Shown: positions 17,640 through 25,576, counted from the stretch's first letter. The stretch: DNA of 64,000 nucleotides from Spongorhabdus nitratireducens (GCA_947387575.1 CANDOC010000004.1:248001-312000), one strand, 5' to 3'. The notes: generated by a model not told the origin, from the sequence alone. A program made the numbers and translations.

Positions 17640-18479
17640 ATGTATAAATATCTAGATGAGAATGGTGTTCTCGTATTAGAACACGGGACGCTAAAATTCG
17701 GCACTGCTAGATCATTCAATGATCCTTTTGAACTAAGACCTGTTATTGACAACATTGCTAGTGACAGTGAAATTAAAAATCATTTTGAAAGTAATTTTGA
17801 TGAAATAGTAGAGGATACATATCAATCTCTTTCAGAGCTAGAGAAAGCAGTCTTCCCGATCGATTTACTCAAACAAATAACTGAAGGAAGTAGTTCCTCA
17901 TTATTAAGTGGAGTAAAGGCATTACAAAAGCCAGTAGCAAACCTTCTTCAAGGGAAAGCACATGATACTTTGCAGGAAACTGTTGGTGTTTTATGCCTGA
18001 CCGAGAATGAGAATGATCATTTGATGTGGGCACATTATGCAAATTCACACAAGGGTTTCATGATAGAGTTCGACACCAGCAACATTTTTTTCAATCAAAG
18101 AAAAACTGAGTCTGACTCTCTCAGGCATCTTGTTCAAGTTGATTATGATCCTCAACGAAGACACTACACACTATCAGAATTAAGTGAAGAAGATCTATAT
18201 ACCTTCAAAGATGAAGCATGGCGCTATGAAAATGAATGGAGAATGATGGTTGCACTCTGTGATGCCGATGAGACGAAGATAGTTCATGGAGAAACCATTC
18301 ACTTATTCAAATTCCCATTTGATGCAATCAAACGAGTGGTGCTGGGTGCTAACTCAGATGACAACCTTGAGAAAAGGGTTAAAGATTCTTGGAAGAAAAA
18401 CTTCCCTCATGCAAGTATCTTTAAAGCGGTTGTCGATGAAAAAGAATACAGCCTGAAGTATGAGAAAATTAAAATCTAA
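17640..18479 (+). CDS. DUF2971 family protein in an integron cassette
   Basis: The ATG at 17640 is 13 bases after attC site 2. The 279-residue product shows the DUF2971 pattern: N-terminal KFGTARSFNDPFE, central LCLTENENDHLMWAHYANSHKGFMIEFD, and FKDEAWRYENEWRMMV near residue 195. The family is widespread in mobile DNA and cassette arrays. Its biochemical role is not established, and several members lie in defence-rich neighbourhoods. The stop is embedded in a half attC site (18474-18480), which confirms that this is a cassette gene. Confidence 0.85.
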   Translation: MYKYLDENGVLVLEHGTLKFGTARSFNDPFELRPVIDNIASDSEIKNHFESNFDEIVEDTYQSLSELEKAVFPIDLLKQITEGSSSSLLSGVKALQKPVANLLQGKAHDTLQETVGVLCLTENENDHLMWAHYANSHKGFMIEFDTSNIFFNQRKTESDSLRHLVQVDYDPQRRHYTLSELSEEDLYTFKDEAWRYENEWRMMVALCDADETKIVHGETIHLFKFPFDAIKRVVLGANSDDNLEKRVKDSWKKNFPHASIFKAVVDEKEYSLKYEKIKI

Positions 18480-18480
18480 C
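18474..18480 (+). other. Left half of a truncated attC site (site 3)
   Basis: ATCTAAC overlaps the stop of the DUF2971 gene exactly as in attC site 2. No GTTAGAT core follows within the next 150 bases, so the right part of the site and everything after it in the array has been lost or replaced. Confidence 0.6.
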
Positions 18481-18775
18481 GAGTGACTGTGGTATTTGGC
18501 CAAGATTATCCAGATGATATTCTCTTCCAAGCAAGCACCATTTTTTAAATCATATCTTGGGTATCTCGACTGCTCTTTGCATTCATGAAAAGAGAGGAAG
18601 TTTAGGGAGTCTGAAAAATCATTCGAGCATCAGTGCCAGACTAGAGCAAGATTCAGCAAGTATCATAAAATCCCGAAAGAAAATGCCCCAGAACACAGTT
18701 CATGTCTATGGCATGATACTCCTCACGCGTCTTCCAGAATAAAAAGTACTTTTAAACAAGCAAGGAGATTGCTTT

Positions 18776-19105
18776 ATGAAAATAATAAAACTAATGGCCA
18801 CCATGCTAGTTCTCACAAGTACTGTCGTGCAAGCCGAAAGCGGAGCCTCTGACCAGTCAGCAACTGCCAGCAGGCACTCTGCATTAGCCGCTTACCACGG
18901 TACGTCTGCAACAGTTAAGGTAGGCAGTGCTGTATCCGCTGTTCCTCTTGTTGTTGTGGGTGGTACCAGCCAGGCCTCAACCCAGGCAGGAACTGCGATG
19001 ATCGAGTTTGCCACCCAGCCGGCGGAATTGCCTGTTACTGAGAAGACAATCACCGCAGCGCCGTCACCCCTGCAGATGATGAAACAGCAGGATGCTGCTC
19101 AATGA
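18776..19105 (+). CDS. Small secreted protein paired with a DUF2145 protein
   Basis: The 109-residue product has a signal peptide (about 1-20, ending VVQA) and an Ala/Ser/Thr/Val-rich mature chain of low complexity. I recognise no catalytic domain. The stop overlaps the start of the DUF2145 gene (ATGA at 19102), and AAGGAG lies about eight bases before the ATG. Such short Ala/Ser/Val-rich exported proteins are, as far as I recall, companions of DUF2145 genes in other gammaproteobacteria. They may interact in the periplasm. Confidence 0.65.
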   Translation: MKIIKLMATMLVLTSTVVQAESGASDQSATASRHSALAAYHGTSATVKVGSAVSAVPLVVVGGTSQASTQAGTAMIEFATQPAELPVTEKTITAAPSPLQMMKQQDAAQ

Positions 19106-19905
19106 AGGCACTTAATTCATGCTTTGCAGTCCTGCTGTTTTCCTTTTCAGTCTTGAGTCATGGTGGCAGTGCCCAGACTGAAGATGCTGTATACAGTGTC
19201 GAGCAGATCGAGGCCTTTGCTAAATCCGTTGAAAAATATGCGGCAAAAAAAGGTGCGCAGGTCTTTATTCTCGGGCGTGTAGGTCGCAATCCTGCTGATT
19301 TGCCGAACGGTATCAACTTTACCCATACCGCGATCGGTGTTTATTCAACCATTACCCTGGCAAGCGGGGAGAAGGTCAACGGTTATGCTATTCATAACCT
19401 TTACCAGGTTGCAGGCCAGCTGGATAGAAGTGAGCTGGTAGTCGATTACCCGGTTGATTTCTTCTGGGGAGTAAACGCTCTCAGAGCGGGTATTGTTATC
19501 CCGACGGCTGAGCTGCAGCAACGGATCATGAAAGCCATTGCTACCGGTGTGCCGGCACGACTGCATAATGGCAGTTACTCGGTAATTGCCAATCCGTTTA
19601 GCCAGGATTATCAGAACTGTACTGAGCATACGCTTGATGTGATTAATGCATCGATCTATCAGACCACTGATATTGCCCAGCTCAAGGTTAACAGTGCCGC
19701 TCATTTTGACCCTCAGCATGTCGATGTCAGTCCGGTAAAAAGAATGCTGGGTAACTGGTTTGTTGATGATGTATCAACCGATGATCATGACGGCGAAATC
19801 TATACCGCTACCCTGACGACGATCGCTAAATACCTGGACAAAAATAAACTGCTGACCGATGCAGTCTACCTGCACGCAGACGGCAGTAGCAGTCGTTTAT
19901 ATTAA
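19102..19905 (+). CDS. DUF2145 family exported protein
   Basis: A signal peptide (about 1-24) precedes a DUF2145-type domain. Visible pieces are VFILGRVGRNPADLPNGINFTHTAIGVYS, then YAIHNLYQVAGQLDRSELVVDYPVDFFWG, then HNGSYSVIANPFSQDYQNCTEHTLDVI near residue 175. The conserved histidine (FTHTAIG) and NCTEHTLD cysteine recall the papain-like NlpC/P60-type arrangement of YaeF/Poxvirus G6R-like proteins, so a peptidase or amidase activity is possible but unproven. It is co-transcribed with the upstream small secreted protein; a GC hairpin at 19911 follows. Confidence 0.75.
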   Translation: MKALNSCFAVLLFSFSVLSHGGSAQTEDAVYSVEQIEAFAKSVEKYAAKKGAQVFILGRVGRNPADLPNGINFTHTAIGVYSTITLASGEKVNGYAIHNLYQVAGQLDRSELVVDYPVDFFWGVNALRAGIVIPTAELQQRIMKAIATGVPARLHNGSYSVIANPFSQDYQNCTEHTLDVINASIYQTTDIAQLKVNSAAHFDPQHVDVSPVKRMLGNWFVDDVSTDDHDGEIYTATLTTIAKYLDKNKLLTDAVYLHADGSSSRLY

Positions 19906-19910
19906 CCTTG

Positions 19911-19930
19911 CCGGGCGGGTCAGCCCGGTT
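19911..19930 (+). terminator. GC hairpin after the DUF2145 gene
   Basis: CCGGGC (19911-19916) pairs with GCCCGG (19923-19928) around a six-base loop, followed by TTAT. Probably a moderate terminator. Confidence 0.55.
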
Positions 19931-19968
19931 ATCACAACAATAAGTCGATCTAAAAAACGGAATTTAGA

Positions 19969-20316
19969 ATGAAATTTTTCAAGTATCTTATCGTGCTCAC
20001 AATCTCCGCTGTTCTAACCGGTTGTGGAGGGCACGGCTTTGAAGGTGAGTATGAGGCCAAAGCTGATTCTTCCAACAAATTTTTGAGTTCTATGGCCGGT
20101 GCCATGGGTTCGGACAAACTGGTTATTGGTGCTGACTTTATTGAGTCCGGTGGTTCCAGAACAATGTTTGACGAAATCTTTGTGCGTGAGTCCGGCTCAG
20201 AAAAGTATCTGGTCTTCAAAAACAAGGAAGGTGAAGAGGGGTGGAAGATCGTTGATGATAATACCCTGATTCAGGGTAACGGACTGGTGAGTGTCAAGCT
20301 GACCCGTGTGAATTAA
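19969..20316 (+). CDS. Small lipoprotein of unknown function
   Basis: The 115-residue product has a lipoprotein signal sequence with lipobox LTGC (Cys near residue 19), then glycines. The mature part runs GFEGEYEAKADSSNKF, an amphipathic segment, and beta-rich KYLVFKNKEGEEGWKIVDDNTLIQGNGLVSVKL. The latter looks like a small barrel that reports a value or state, as seen in many uncharacterised proteobacterial lipoproteins. The residue after the cysteine is Gly, so outer-membrane sorting is expected. Confidence 0.65.
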   Translation: MKFFKYLIVLTISAVLTGCGGHGFEGEYEAKADSSNKFLSSMAGAMGSDKLVIGADFIESGGSRTMFDEIFVRESGSEKYLVFKNKEGEEGWKIVDDNTLIQGNGLVSVKLTRVN

Positions 20317-20362
20317 GAATAGAGGTGCATGCCGCTCCGAATACTGTTGGCAGTTGTTGAAG

Positions 20363-21112
20363 TCACGGTAACCGGGTGGTGTGCTCCAGTCTTTTCATAA
20401 AAGAAGCCCTTCTTGATGCAATGCCGTCAGCCCAGCGAATGGGTTCCGGCAGTCGATATTTCGGCGCAGCCTGTAATACCAGTTGTGTCGCTGTTTCCAG
20501 TGAAACCCGGTGACCGGTAGAGATATAAAGCGGTTTGACGCCGGTTCGGGTTCTCAACACATTTCCAATCACTTCATTATTATCTGTCAGCGGGCTAATT
20601 GCGCCCCGTTGATCCGGTACCGCCTGGTGCTCGCCGGTAAGCCGGCTTTTGCCAACGCCAATGGTGGGTATATTCGCCAGTATGCCCAGATGGGAGGCAA
20701 CACCGAGCCGGCGCGGGTGGGCAATGCCCTGGCCGTCGCAGAAGATCAGATCGGGTTGAGCCGGAAGTTGCTGCAGGCATTCAAGCAGGGCAGGGCACTC
20801 GCGAAACGAGAGCAGGCCGGGAATATAGGGAATACGTGTAGGCTCCCGGTAAATGCGATAATCCAGTAATTCCAGCTGTGGCCAGGACATCAGGGAAATC
20901 ACGGCCCGGGTTGTCTGGCCGTTATCTTCAAAACCCACATCGGCACCGGCGACCTGCCGGATTTCACCGAAGCTGTCCGTTCGAATAACTTGTTGTGCCA
21001 GCTCGGACTGCTGTTGTCTGGCCTGGGCATAATCCATAGCTATATCCAGATTAAGGTTTTCAGGATCGCCGTGGCGGCAGTTGAATTCACCGGGGCATCC
21101 CGATAACGTCAT
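20363..21112 (-). CDS. nfi: Endonuclease V
   Basis: Endonuclease V nicks DNA (or RNA) near deaminated bases, above all inosine, starting alternative excision repair. Conserved elements are VAGADVGFE (catalytic Asp), MPYIPG-type RIPYIPGLLSFRECPAL, PDLIFCDGQGIAHPRRLGVASHLG, GVGKSRL and STGHRVSLETA. The homologous part begins at MDYAQARQQQ, whose ATG ends at 21037 and would give 225 residues, the usual length. The longer start has a better AGGT Shine-Dalgarno and adds 25 residues with GCPGEFNCRHGDP. The true start is therefore undecided. It is divergent from parA with 53 bp between. Confidence 0.93.
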   Translation of the reverse strand: MTLSGCPGEFNCRHGDPENLNLDIAMDYAQARQQQSELAQQVIRTDSFGEIRQVAGADVGFEDNGQTTRAVISLMSWPQLELLDYRIYREPTRIPYIPGLLSFRECPALLECLQQLPAQPDLIFCDGQGIAHPRRLGVASHLGILANIPTIGVGKSRLTGEHQAVPDQRGAISPLTDNNEVIGNVLRTRTGVKPLYISTGHRVSLETATQLVLQAAPKYRLPEPIRWADGIASRRASFMKRLEHTTRLP

Positions 21113-21165
21113 GTTACCTGCAGCAGCAGGATAAATAACAATAGTTCAGGGGGAGGGGCGGCCAG

Positions 21166-21954
21166 ATGCGCCGGGTTATATTCAATCAGAAAGGTGGTGT
21201 GGGAAAGTCCAGTATCGTCTGTAATCTTGCGGCAATTAGTGCGTCCCGAGGGTACAAGACGCTGGTTGTTGATCTTGATCCGCAGGGTAATTCAACCCAG
21301 TATCTGCTGGGGCTGAAGGATGAAAAGCTGCGTCATACCATTGCCGATTTTTTTGAGCAGTCACTGTCTTTTAATCTGTTTTCCAAAGAGCCAAAGGACT
21401 TTGTTCATAAAACGCCTTTTGCCAATCTCAGTGTGATGCCTTCCAGTCCGTTGCTGGACGAGCTGGAGCACAAGCTGGAAACCAAACATAAAATCTACAA
21501 ATTGCGTGATGCGCTGAAGTCGCTCGGTTCAATCTATGAGCGGATTTATATTGATACCGCACCGGCGATGAATTTCTATACCCGCTCGGCATTGATTGCG
21601 GCGGACCGCTGCCTGATTCCCTTTGACTGCGATGCTTTCTCTCAGCGGGCGCTGTACAGCATTCACAGCGAGATTGCCGAACTGAGTGAAGACCATAACC
21701 GTGATCTGGTGATTGAAGGTGTTGTGGTCAACCAGTTCCAGCCCCGGGTAAAACTGCCCCAGGCACTGATTGAAGAGTTGATGTCCGATGGCTACAAGGT
21801 GCTGCCGGATTATCTGGGGCAGTCAGTAAAAATGCGGGAATCTCATGGTGCCTCAAAGCCACTGGTTTATTTTGCACCCGAGCACAAACTGACCAAACAG
21901 TATGAAGCGCTGTTCGACCGGATTGAGGACGTTCAGCTTCCGCTTGAGGTCTGA
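21166..21954 (+). CDS. ParA/Soj-family ATPase
   Basis: A P-loop ATPase of the ParA/MinD class. Residues 8-17 read QKGGVGKSS (deviant Walker A with the signature lysine), VVDLDPQGNSTQYLLG carries the Walker A' region, and YIDTAPAMNFYTRSALIAADRCLIPFDCDAFSQRAL holds Walker B and switch II. No parB or centromere-like repeat is adjacent, so this is an orphan ParA that may position a cellular cargo rather than segregate DNA. A strong GGGGAGGGG lies about 11 bases before the ATG. Confidence 0.85.
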   Translation: MRRVIFNQKGGVGKSSIVCNLAAISASRGYKTLVVDLDPQGNSTQYLLGLKDEKLRHTIADFFEQSLSFNLFSKEPKDFVHKTPFANLSVMPSSPLLDELEHKLETKHKIYKLRDALKSLGSIYERIYIDTAPAMNFYTRSALIAADRCLIPFDCDAFSQRALYSIHSEIAELSEDHNRDLVIEGVVVNQFQPRVKLPQALIEELMSDGYKVLPDYLGQSVKMRESHGASKPLVYFAPEHKLTKQYEALFDRIEDVQLPLEV

Positions 21955-22036
21955 ACAGAAAGATTGCGGATGTGGCTTGCAATGCCGCCGCCTTTCAGCG
22001 AGAATGCAACGCGTCCGAGCAATTCGGAACTGCAAT

Positions 22037-22149
22037 GGTGGGTCCTGTCGGTCCCCCCGCAACAGTCAGCTGTGAATCCCGCCAGGTCCGGAAGGAAGCA
22101 ACGGTAGCAGTGCGAGTGTGTGCCGGGGTGTCGGCTGGCAGGATCTGCC
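22037..22149 (+). ncRNA. ffs: 4.5S RNA (signal recognition particle RNA)
   Basis: The conserved SRP domain IV is present: GCCAGGTCCGGAAGGAAGCA then GTGTGTGCCGGGGTGTC. The ends pair: GGTGGGTCCTGTCGG (22037-22051) with CTGGCAGGATCTGCC (22135-22149), allowing G-U pairs, giving a single long hairpin of about 113 nt like E. coli 4.5S RNA. The RNA binds Ffh for co-translational targeting of membrane proteins. Lying immediately upstream of dnaX matches Pseudomonas. Confidence 0.93.
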
Positions 22150-22356
22150 TCCAAACTCTTCTCTACAAATTATCCTTTATATCCCTTCTTTTTTATCCTG
22201 TGTTTACTGGCCGGTTTTGCCGTATCGTGCAATTTCCTACCGAGTTGGTTAGCATAGAGTTTTTCCATGGCCCCTGTTCAATGTGCGGTTTCGCTTGATG
22301 CTTTCGCGTGGGCGCCGTTTTGATTAACAGGTTTGTTCGGAGCACTGATCCGGCTC

Positions 22357-24369
22357 ATGAGCTATCAGGTACTGGCCCGCAAATGGCGGCCAAAAACATT
22401 CAAGGAACTGGTTGGACAAGTCCATGTACTGAAGGCGCTGGTCAATGCGCTGGATACGGGACGGTTACACCATGCCTATCTATTCACCGGCACCCGTGGG
22501 GTTGGTAAAACCACCATTGCCCGGATTCTCGCCAAGTGCCTGAACTGTGAGCAGGGTGTCAGCTCGGAGCCCTGTGGCGTCTGTTCCGCCTGTACGGAAA
22601 TTGATGAAGGCCGGTTTGTTGACCTGATTGAGGTTGACGCGGCGTCCCGTACCCGGGTGGATGATACCCGCGAGCTGCTGGATAACGTGCAGTATGCACC
22701 GACCCGTGGCCGCTACAAGGTGTACCTGATTGACGAGGTGCACATGCTCTCCATGCACAGTTTCAACGCCTTGTTGAAAACATTGGAAGAGCCGCCGCCC
22801 CATATCAAGTTTTTGCTGGCGACCACTGATCCGCAGAAGCTGCCGGTGACGATTCTGTCCCGCTGCCTGCAGTTTGGTCTGAAGAATATGTCGCCCGAGC
22901 GCATTGTTGGTCATCTCGACAATGTACTGAAAGAAGAAAAGGTGAGTTTCGAGCAGGAAGCCCTGTGGCAGCTTGGTCGCGCCGCTGATGGCAGCATGCG
23001 GGATGCCTTGAGTCTGACAGATCAGGCTATTGCTTTTGGTAATGGCAATGTCACTGCAGCGGATGTCAGCTCCATGCTCGGCACCATCGATCGTAGTCAG
23101 GTACTGCGACTGGTGGAGTTGCTGATCGGACATAATGGTTCCGGCATGTTGCAGGCAGTCGCTGAACTGGCTGAGCATGCACCGGACTATGCTTCGGTGC
23201 TGGCGGAAATGCTGTCGGTATTGCATCACATCGCTATTGGCCAGAGTGTGCCAGGTGCGGTGGATAACAGTCAGGGTGACGGCGAAAAGATTAAGGAACT
23301 GGCGGGCAGGGCAACCGCAGAAGATGTTCACCTGTTTTATCAGGTCGGCATGATTGGCCGGCGTGACCTGCCTCTGGCACCAGACCCGCGCACCGGCTTT
23401 GAAATGGCGCTGCTGCGAATGCTGGCTTTCCGACCAGATGGTGCGCCGGTAGAACAGCCGCTGCTTCCAGGGGCGGATCAGCCGGATAATACCCCGCCCA
23501 TTGAACCTGTTGCTGATTCCGGGGTGGAGCATACAGTACCGGAAGCGCCTGTTGATACGGGTGCAGAAAGTAATCCAGACAGCACTGCCAACAATGATGA
23601 TTTATTACAGGCAGAGCCAGCTCCGGTAGTTGAAACAGCACCAGAGCCTGTAGCTGAGGTTCCGGTTCAGGAATCACCTGCCGAAGCACCGCAGCCATTG
23701 CCTGATCTGGCTCCGCAGGAAGAGCCACCTCACCCGGCAGATATGGCAGGTATTTATGACAGTGGTATGCCGCCTGAAGACAGTGCGCCTGCTGCTGATC
23801 TCAGTCAGATGCCTCCGGCTCATACTGAAATTGCACCTGAACCTCAGGTTGTTAAGCCGGAAGTTGAAACGGCCCCACCTGCTGTAAAGCAGGAGCCTGA
23901 ACCAAAAAAAACTGAACCGTCTGCAGTTGCAGTAAACCCGGAACTGCCGGCGGAATTACCGGAAAAGATTACTCCAGGCAACTGGTGGCAGGTATTTGAG
24001 CTGCTGGGTCTGAGAGGTGTTACAGGCACCATTGCATCGCACTGTGAGCTGGTATCAGCTCAACCGGACCGGATCGAGTTAAGGCTGGACCAATCCCATG
24101 CCACGCTGCATAACCCGACCCATGACCAGCGAATTACCAAGGCCATGTCTGAGTTGCTGGGACACCCGGTACAAGTCGCGGTAACATTGGGCACCGTTGT
24201 TTCTGAAACGCCGGCCGCCCGGCGTATCCGGCTGAAGGCAGAAAGGCTGCAGCTGGCGAAAGACACTATTTACGCAGATAACCATGTACAGCAACTGGTC
24301 GAACGGTTTGCAGCGCAGGTTATCGATGAATCCATTGCTCCGCGGGATCCTGTCAATCAGCCCGCGTGA
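22357..24369 (+). CDS. dnaX: DNA polymerase III tau/gamma subunits
   Basis: DnaX loads the beta clamp and, as tau, links polymerases to the DnaB helicase. I start at ATG 22357 (MSYQVLARKWRP, the universal N-terminus) rather than a TTG eight codons earlier. Walker A GTRGVGKT is at 45-52, zinc ligands are C64, C73, C76 and C79, and IDEVHMLS is Walker B. Residues about 373-525 are a Pro/Glu/Ala-rich linker; the C-terminal domain (NWWQVFELLGL onward) is tau-specific. A slippery A8 run preceded by AGGAG and followed by a -1 frame TGA (23891-23915) should yield a gamma form of about 519 residues beside the 670-residue tau. Confidence 0.97.
   Translation: MSYQVLARKWRPKTFKELVGQVHVLKALVNALDTGRLHHAYLFTGTRGVGKTTIARILAKCLNCEQGVSSEPCGVCSACTEIDEGRFVDLIEVDAASRTRVDDTRELLDNVQYAPTRGRYKVYLIDEVHMLSMHSFNALLKTLEEPPPHIKFLLATTDPQKLPVTILSRCLQFGLKNMSPERIVGHLDNVLKEEKVSFEQEALWQLGRAADGSMRDALSLTDQAIAFGNGNVTAADVSSMLGTIDRSQVLRLVELLIGHNGSGMLQAVAELAEHAPDYASVLAEMLSVLHHIAIGQSVPGAVDNSQGDGEKIKELAGRATAEDVHLFYQVGMIGRRDLPLAPDPRTGFEMALLRMLAFRPDGAPVEQPLLPGADQPDNTPPIEPVADSGVEHTVPEAPVDTGAESNPDSTANNDDLLQAEPAPVVETAPEPVAEVPVQESPAEAPQPLPDLAPQEEPPHPADMAGIYDSGMPPEDSAPAADLSQMPPAHTEIAPEPQVVKPEVETAPPAVKQEPEPKKTEPSAVAVNPELPAELPEKITPGNWWQVFELLGLRGVTGTIASHCELVSAQPDRIELRLDQSHATLHNPTHDQRITKAMSELLGHPVQVAVTLGTVVSETPAARRIRLKAERLQLAKDTIYADNHVQQLVERFAAQVIDESIAPRDPVNQPA
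23891..23915 (+). promoter_or_regulatory. Candidate programmed -1 frameshift signal in dnaX
   Basis: AGGAG (23891-23895) lies eight bases before an eight-A run (23904-23911) read CCA AAA AAA ACT in frame. The heptamer A AAA AAA is a classic slip site. After a -1 slip the ribosome reads AAC then TGA (23913-23915) and stops. This parallels E. coli dnaX, where a Shine-Dalgarno-like stimulator and an immediate -1 stop produce gamma. Transcriptional slippage on the A run would have a similar result. Confidence 0.8.
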
Positions 24370-24395
24370 GCGTTAATGTGAGAATGAGGTAGAGA

Positions 24396-24722
24396 ATGCT
24401 GAAAGGTGGTATGGGCAATCTGATGAAGCAGGCCCAGAAAATGCAGGAGCAGCTTCAGAAGGCTCAGGAAGAGCTGGCCAATGCCGAAGTTACCGGTGAA
24501 TCCGGCGCAGGCATGGTTAAGGTAGTAATGACCGGTCGTCATGACGTCAAGCGTGTCACCATTGATGACAGCCTGATGGAAGAAGACAAGGAAATGCTGG
24601 AAGACCTGCTGGCTGCAGCGGTGAACGACGCTGTTCGCAAGGTCGAAGCCAACAATCAGGAAAAAATGGCCGGTATTACCGGCGGTATGGGCATGCCGGG
24701 CGGCATGAAGATGCCTTTCTGA
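24396..24722 (+). CDS. ybaB: YbaB/EbfC nucleoid-associated protein
   Basis: A 108-residue DNA-binding protein that forms tweezer-like dimers. The glycine-rich N-terminus [24 protein letters not shown], the central [21 protein letters not shown] and the [16 protein letters not shown] helix are all family features. The C-terminus is Gly/Met-rich. It lies 26 bp after dnaX and before recR, the conserved dnaX-ybaB-recR operon. Confidence 0.97.
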   Translation: MLKGGMGNLMKQAQKMQEQLQKAQEELANAEVTGESGAGMVKVVMTGRHDVKRVTIDDSLMEEDKEMLEDLLAAAVNDAVRKVEANNQEKMAGITGGMGMPGGMKMPF

Positions 24723-24783
24723 TAACTGTTGACGCAAAGTAAAACGGAACTCACACGGAACTAGACCGGAACGATATCGAACT

Positions 24784-25386
24784 ATGTCATTCAGCCCGCT
24801 GATCAGGGAATTGATGGATGCACTGCGCTGCCTGCCGGGGATTGGTCCCAAGTCGGCCCAGCGGATGGCACTTCATTTACTGGAACGTGACCGCAGTGGC
24901 GGTCAGAGTCTGGCCAGAGCCCTGGACCGGGCAATGGACGGCGTAGGTTACTGCAGCCGTTGTCGAACGCTGTGTGAAACGGATGTCTGTAATATCTGTT
25001 CCAGTGACAAGCGTAACGCTACTCAGCTGTGTGTGGTGGAAACCCCGGTTGATGTGCTCGCGATTGAACAGACGGCTGGTTACGACGGCCTTTACTTTGT
25101 GTTGATGGGGCATCTGTCACCACTGGACGGTATCGGCCCTTCGGATATCGGTGTTGATTCACTGATAGACAGGGTACGGGCGAGTAAGGTGAAAGAGCTT
25201 ATTCTGGCTACCAACCCGACAGTGGAAGGTGAAGCGACAGCGCACTATATCGCCGAGCAGCTGCGTAACGATGCGGTAGATGTGACCCGTATCGCTCACG
25301 GCGTACCGTTAGGCGGTGAGCTGGAGTTTGTGGATGGTGGCACGCTGAGCCATGCCTTTGCCGGACGTCGTCAGTTCAGTGACTGA
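24784..25386 (+). CDS. recR: Recombination protein RecR
   Basis: RecR works with RecF and RecO to load RecA onto gapped DNA. The N-terminal helix-hairpin-helix is [21 protein letters not shown] zinc finger with [16 protein letters not shown] lies at about residues 58-73, followed by a Toprim domain ([28 protein letters not shown]). At 200 residues it is full length. It is the last gene of the dnaX operon; a 162-bp palindromic repeat and a terminator follow. Confidence 0.97.
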   Translation: MSFSPLIRELMDALRCLPGIGPKSAQRMALHLLERDRSGGQSLARALDRAMDGVGYCSRCRTLCETDVCNICSSDKRNATQLCVVETPVDVLAIEQTAGYDGLYFVLMGHLSPLDGIGPSDIGVDSLIDRVRASKVKELILATNPTVEGEATAHYIAEQLRNDAVDVTRIAHGVPLGGELEFVDGGTLSHAFAGRRQFSD

Positions 25387-25410
25387 GTCCTGAGGTTATC
25401 TTCAGACCTA

Positions 25411-25572
25411 AGAGCCTGTTCACAATCTTATCGTGGGCTGCAAATGCCGATAAAAACCTCAGGTGCTCCGCTTTTCCTCGTTACATAGCACCACTATGCG
25501 CCTCGAAAAATCGAAGCACCTGAGGTTTTTCTCAACATTTTCGCTATCCACGAAAGATCATGAACAGGCTCT
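25411..25572. repeat. 162-bp palindromic repeat element, copy 1
   Basis: Ends are perfect 12-bp inverted repeats, AGAGCCTGTTCA and TGAACAGGCTCT, with TA at both edges. Inside, TCGTGG pairs with CCACGA, and a 16-bp arm containing CCTCAGGTGCT pairs with its complement containing AGCACCTGAGG. A constant loop region contains TTTTCCTCGTTACATAG. The whole element folds as one long hairpin. A second copy of identical length is at 59659. The interior arms differ between copies but stay complementary. It sits just after recR. Confidence 0.9.
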
Positions 25573-25576
25573 AAAC

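Larger units (their letters stand above)
14137..18760. mobile_element. Decayed genomic island next to tRNA-Val, with integron cassettes
   Basis: The interval starts at the tRNA-Val 3' end with a truncated tyrosine recombinase. It contains an IS110-type remnant, two integron attC sites, half of a third, and cassette genes. It is visibly more A+T-rich than the flanking genes. The right boundary is placed before the DUF2145 gene pair by gene content. I did not find a second copy of the tRNA 3' end that would mark attR, so the boundary is an inference. Confidence 0.6.

Noticed and set aside
18557-18742. 61-codon frame between the DUF2971 and DUF2145 genes
   Set aside because: No ribosome-binding site, no motif, lies in decayed island DNA.
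22480-23532. 350-codon minus-strand frame inside dnaX
   Set aside because: Shadow of dnaX; no domain or initiation signal.
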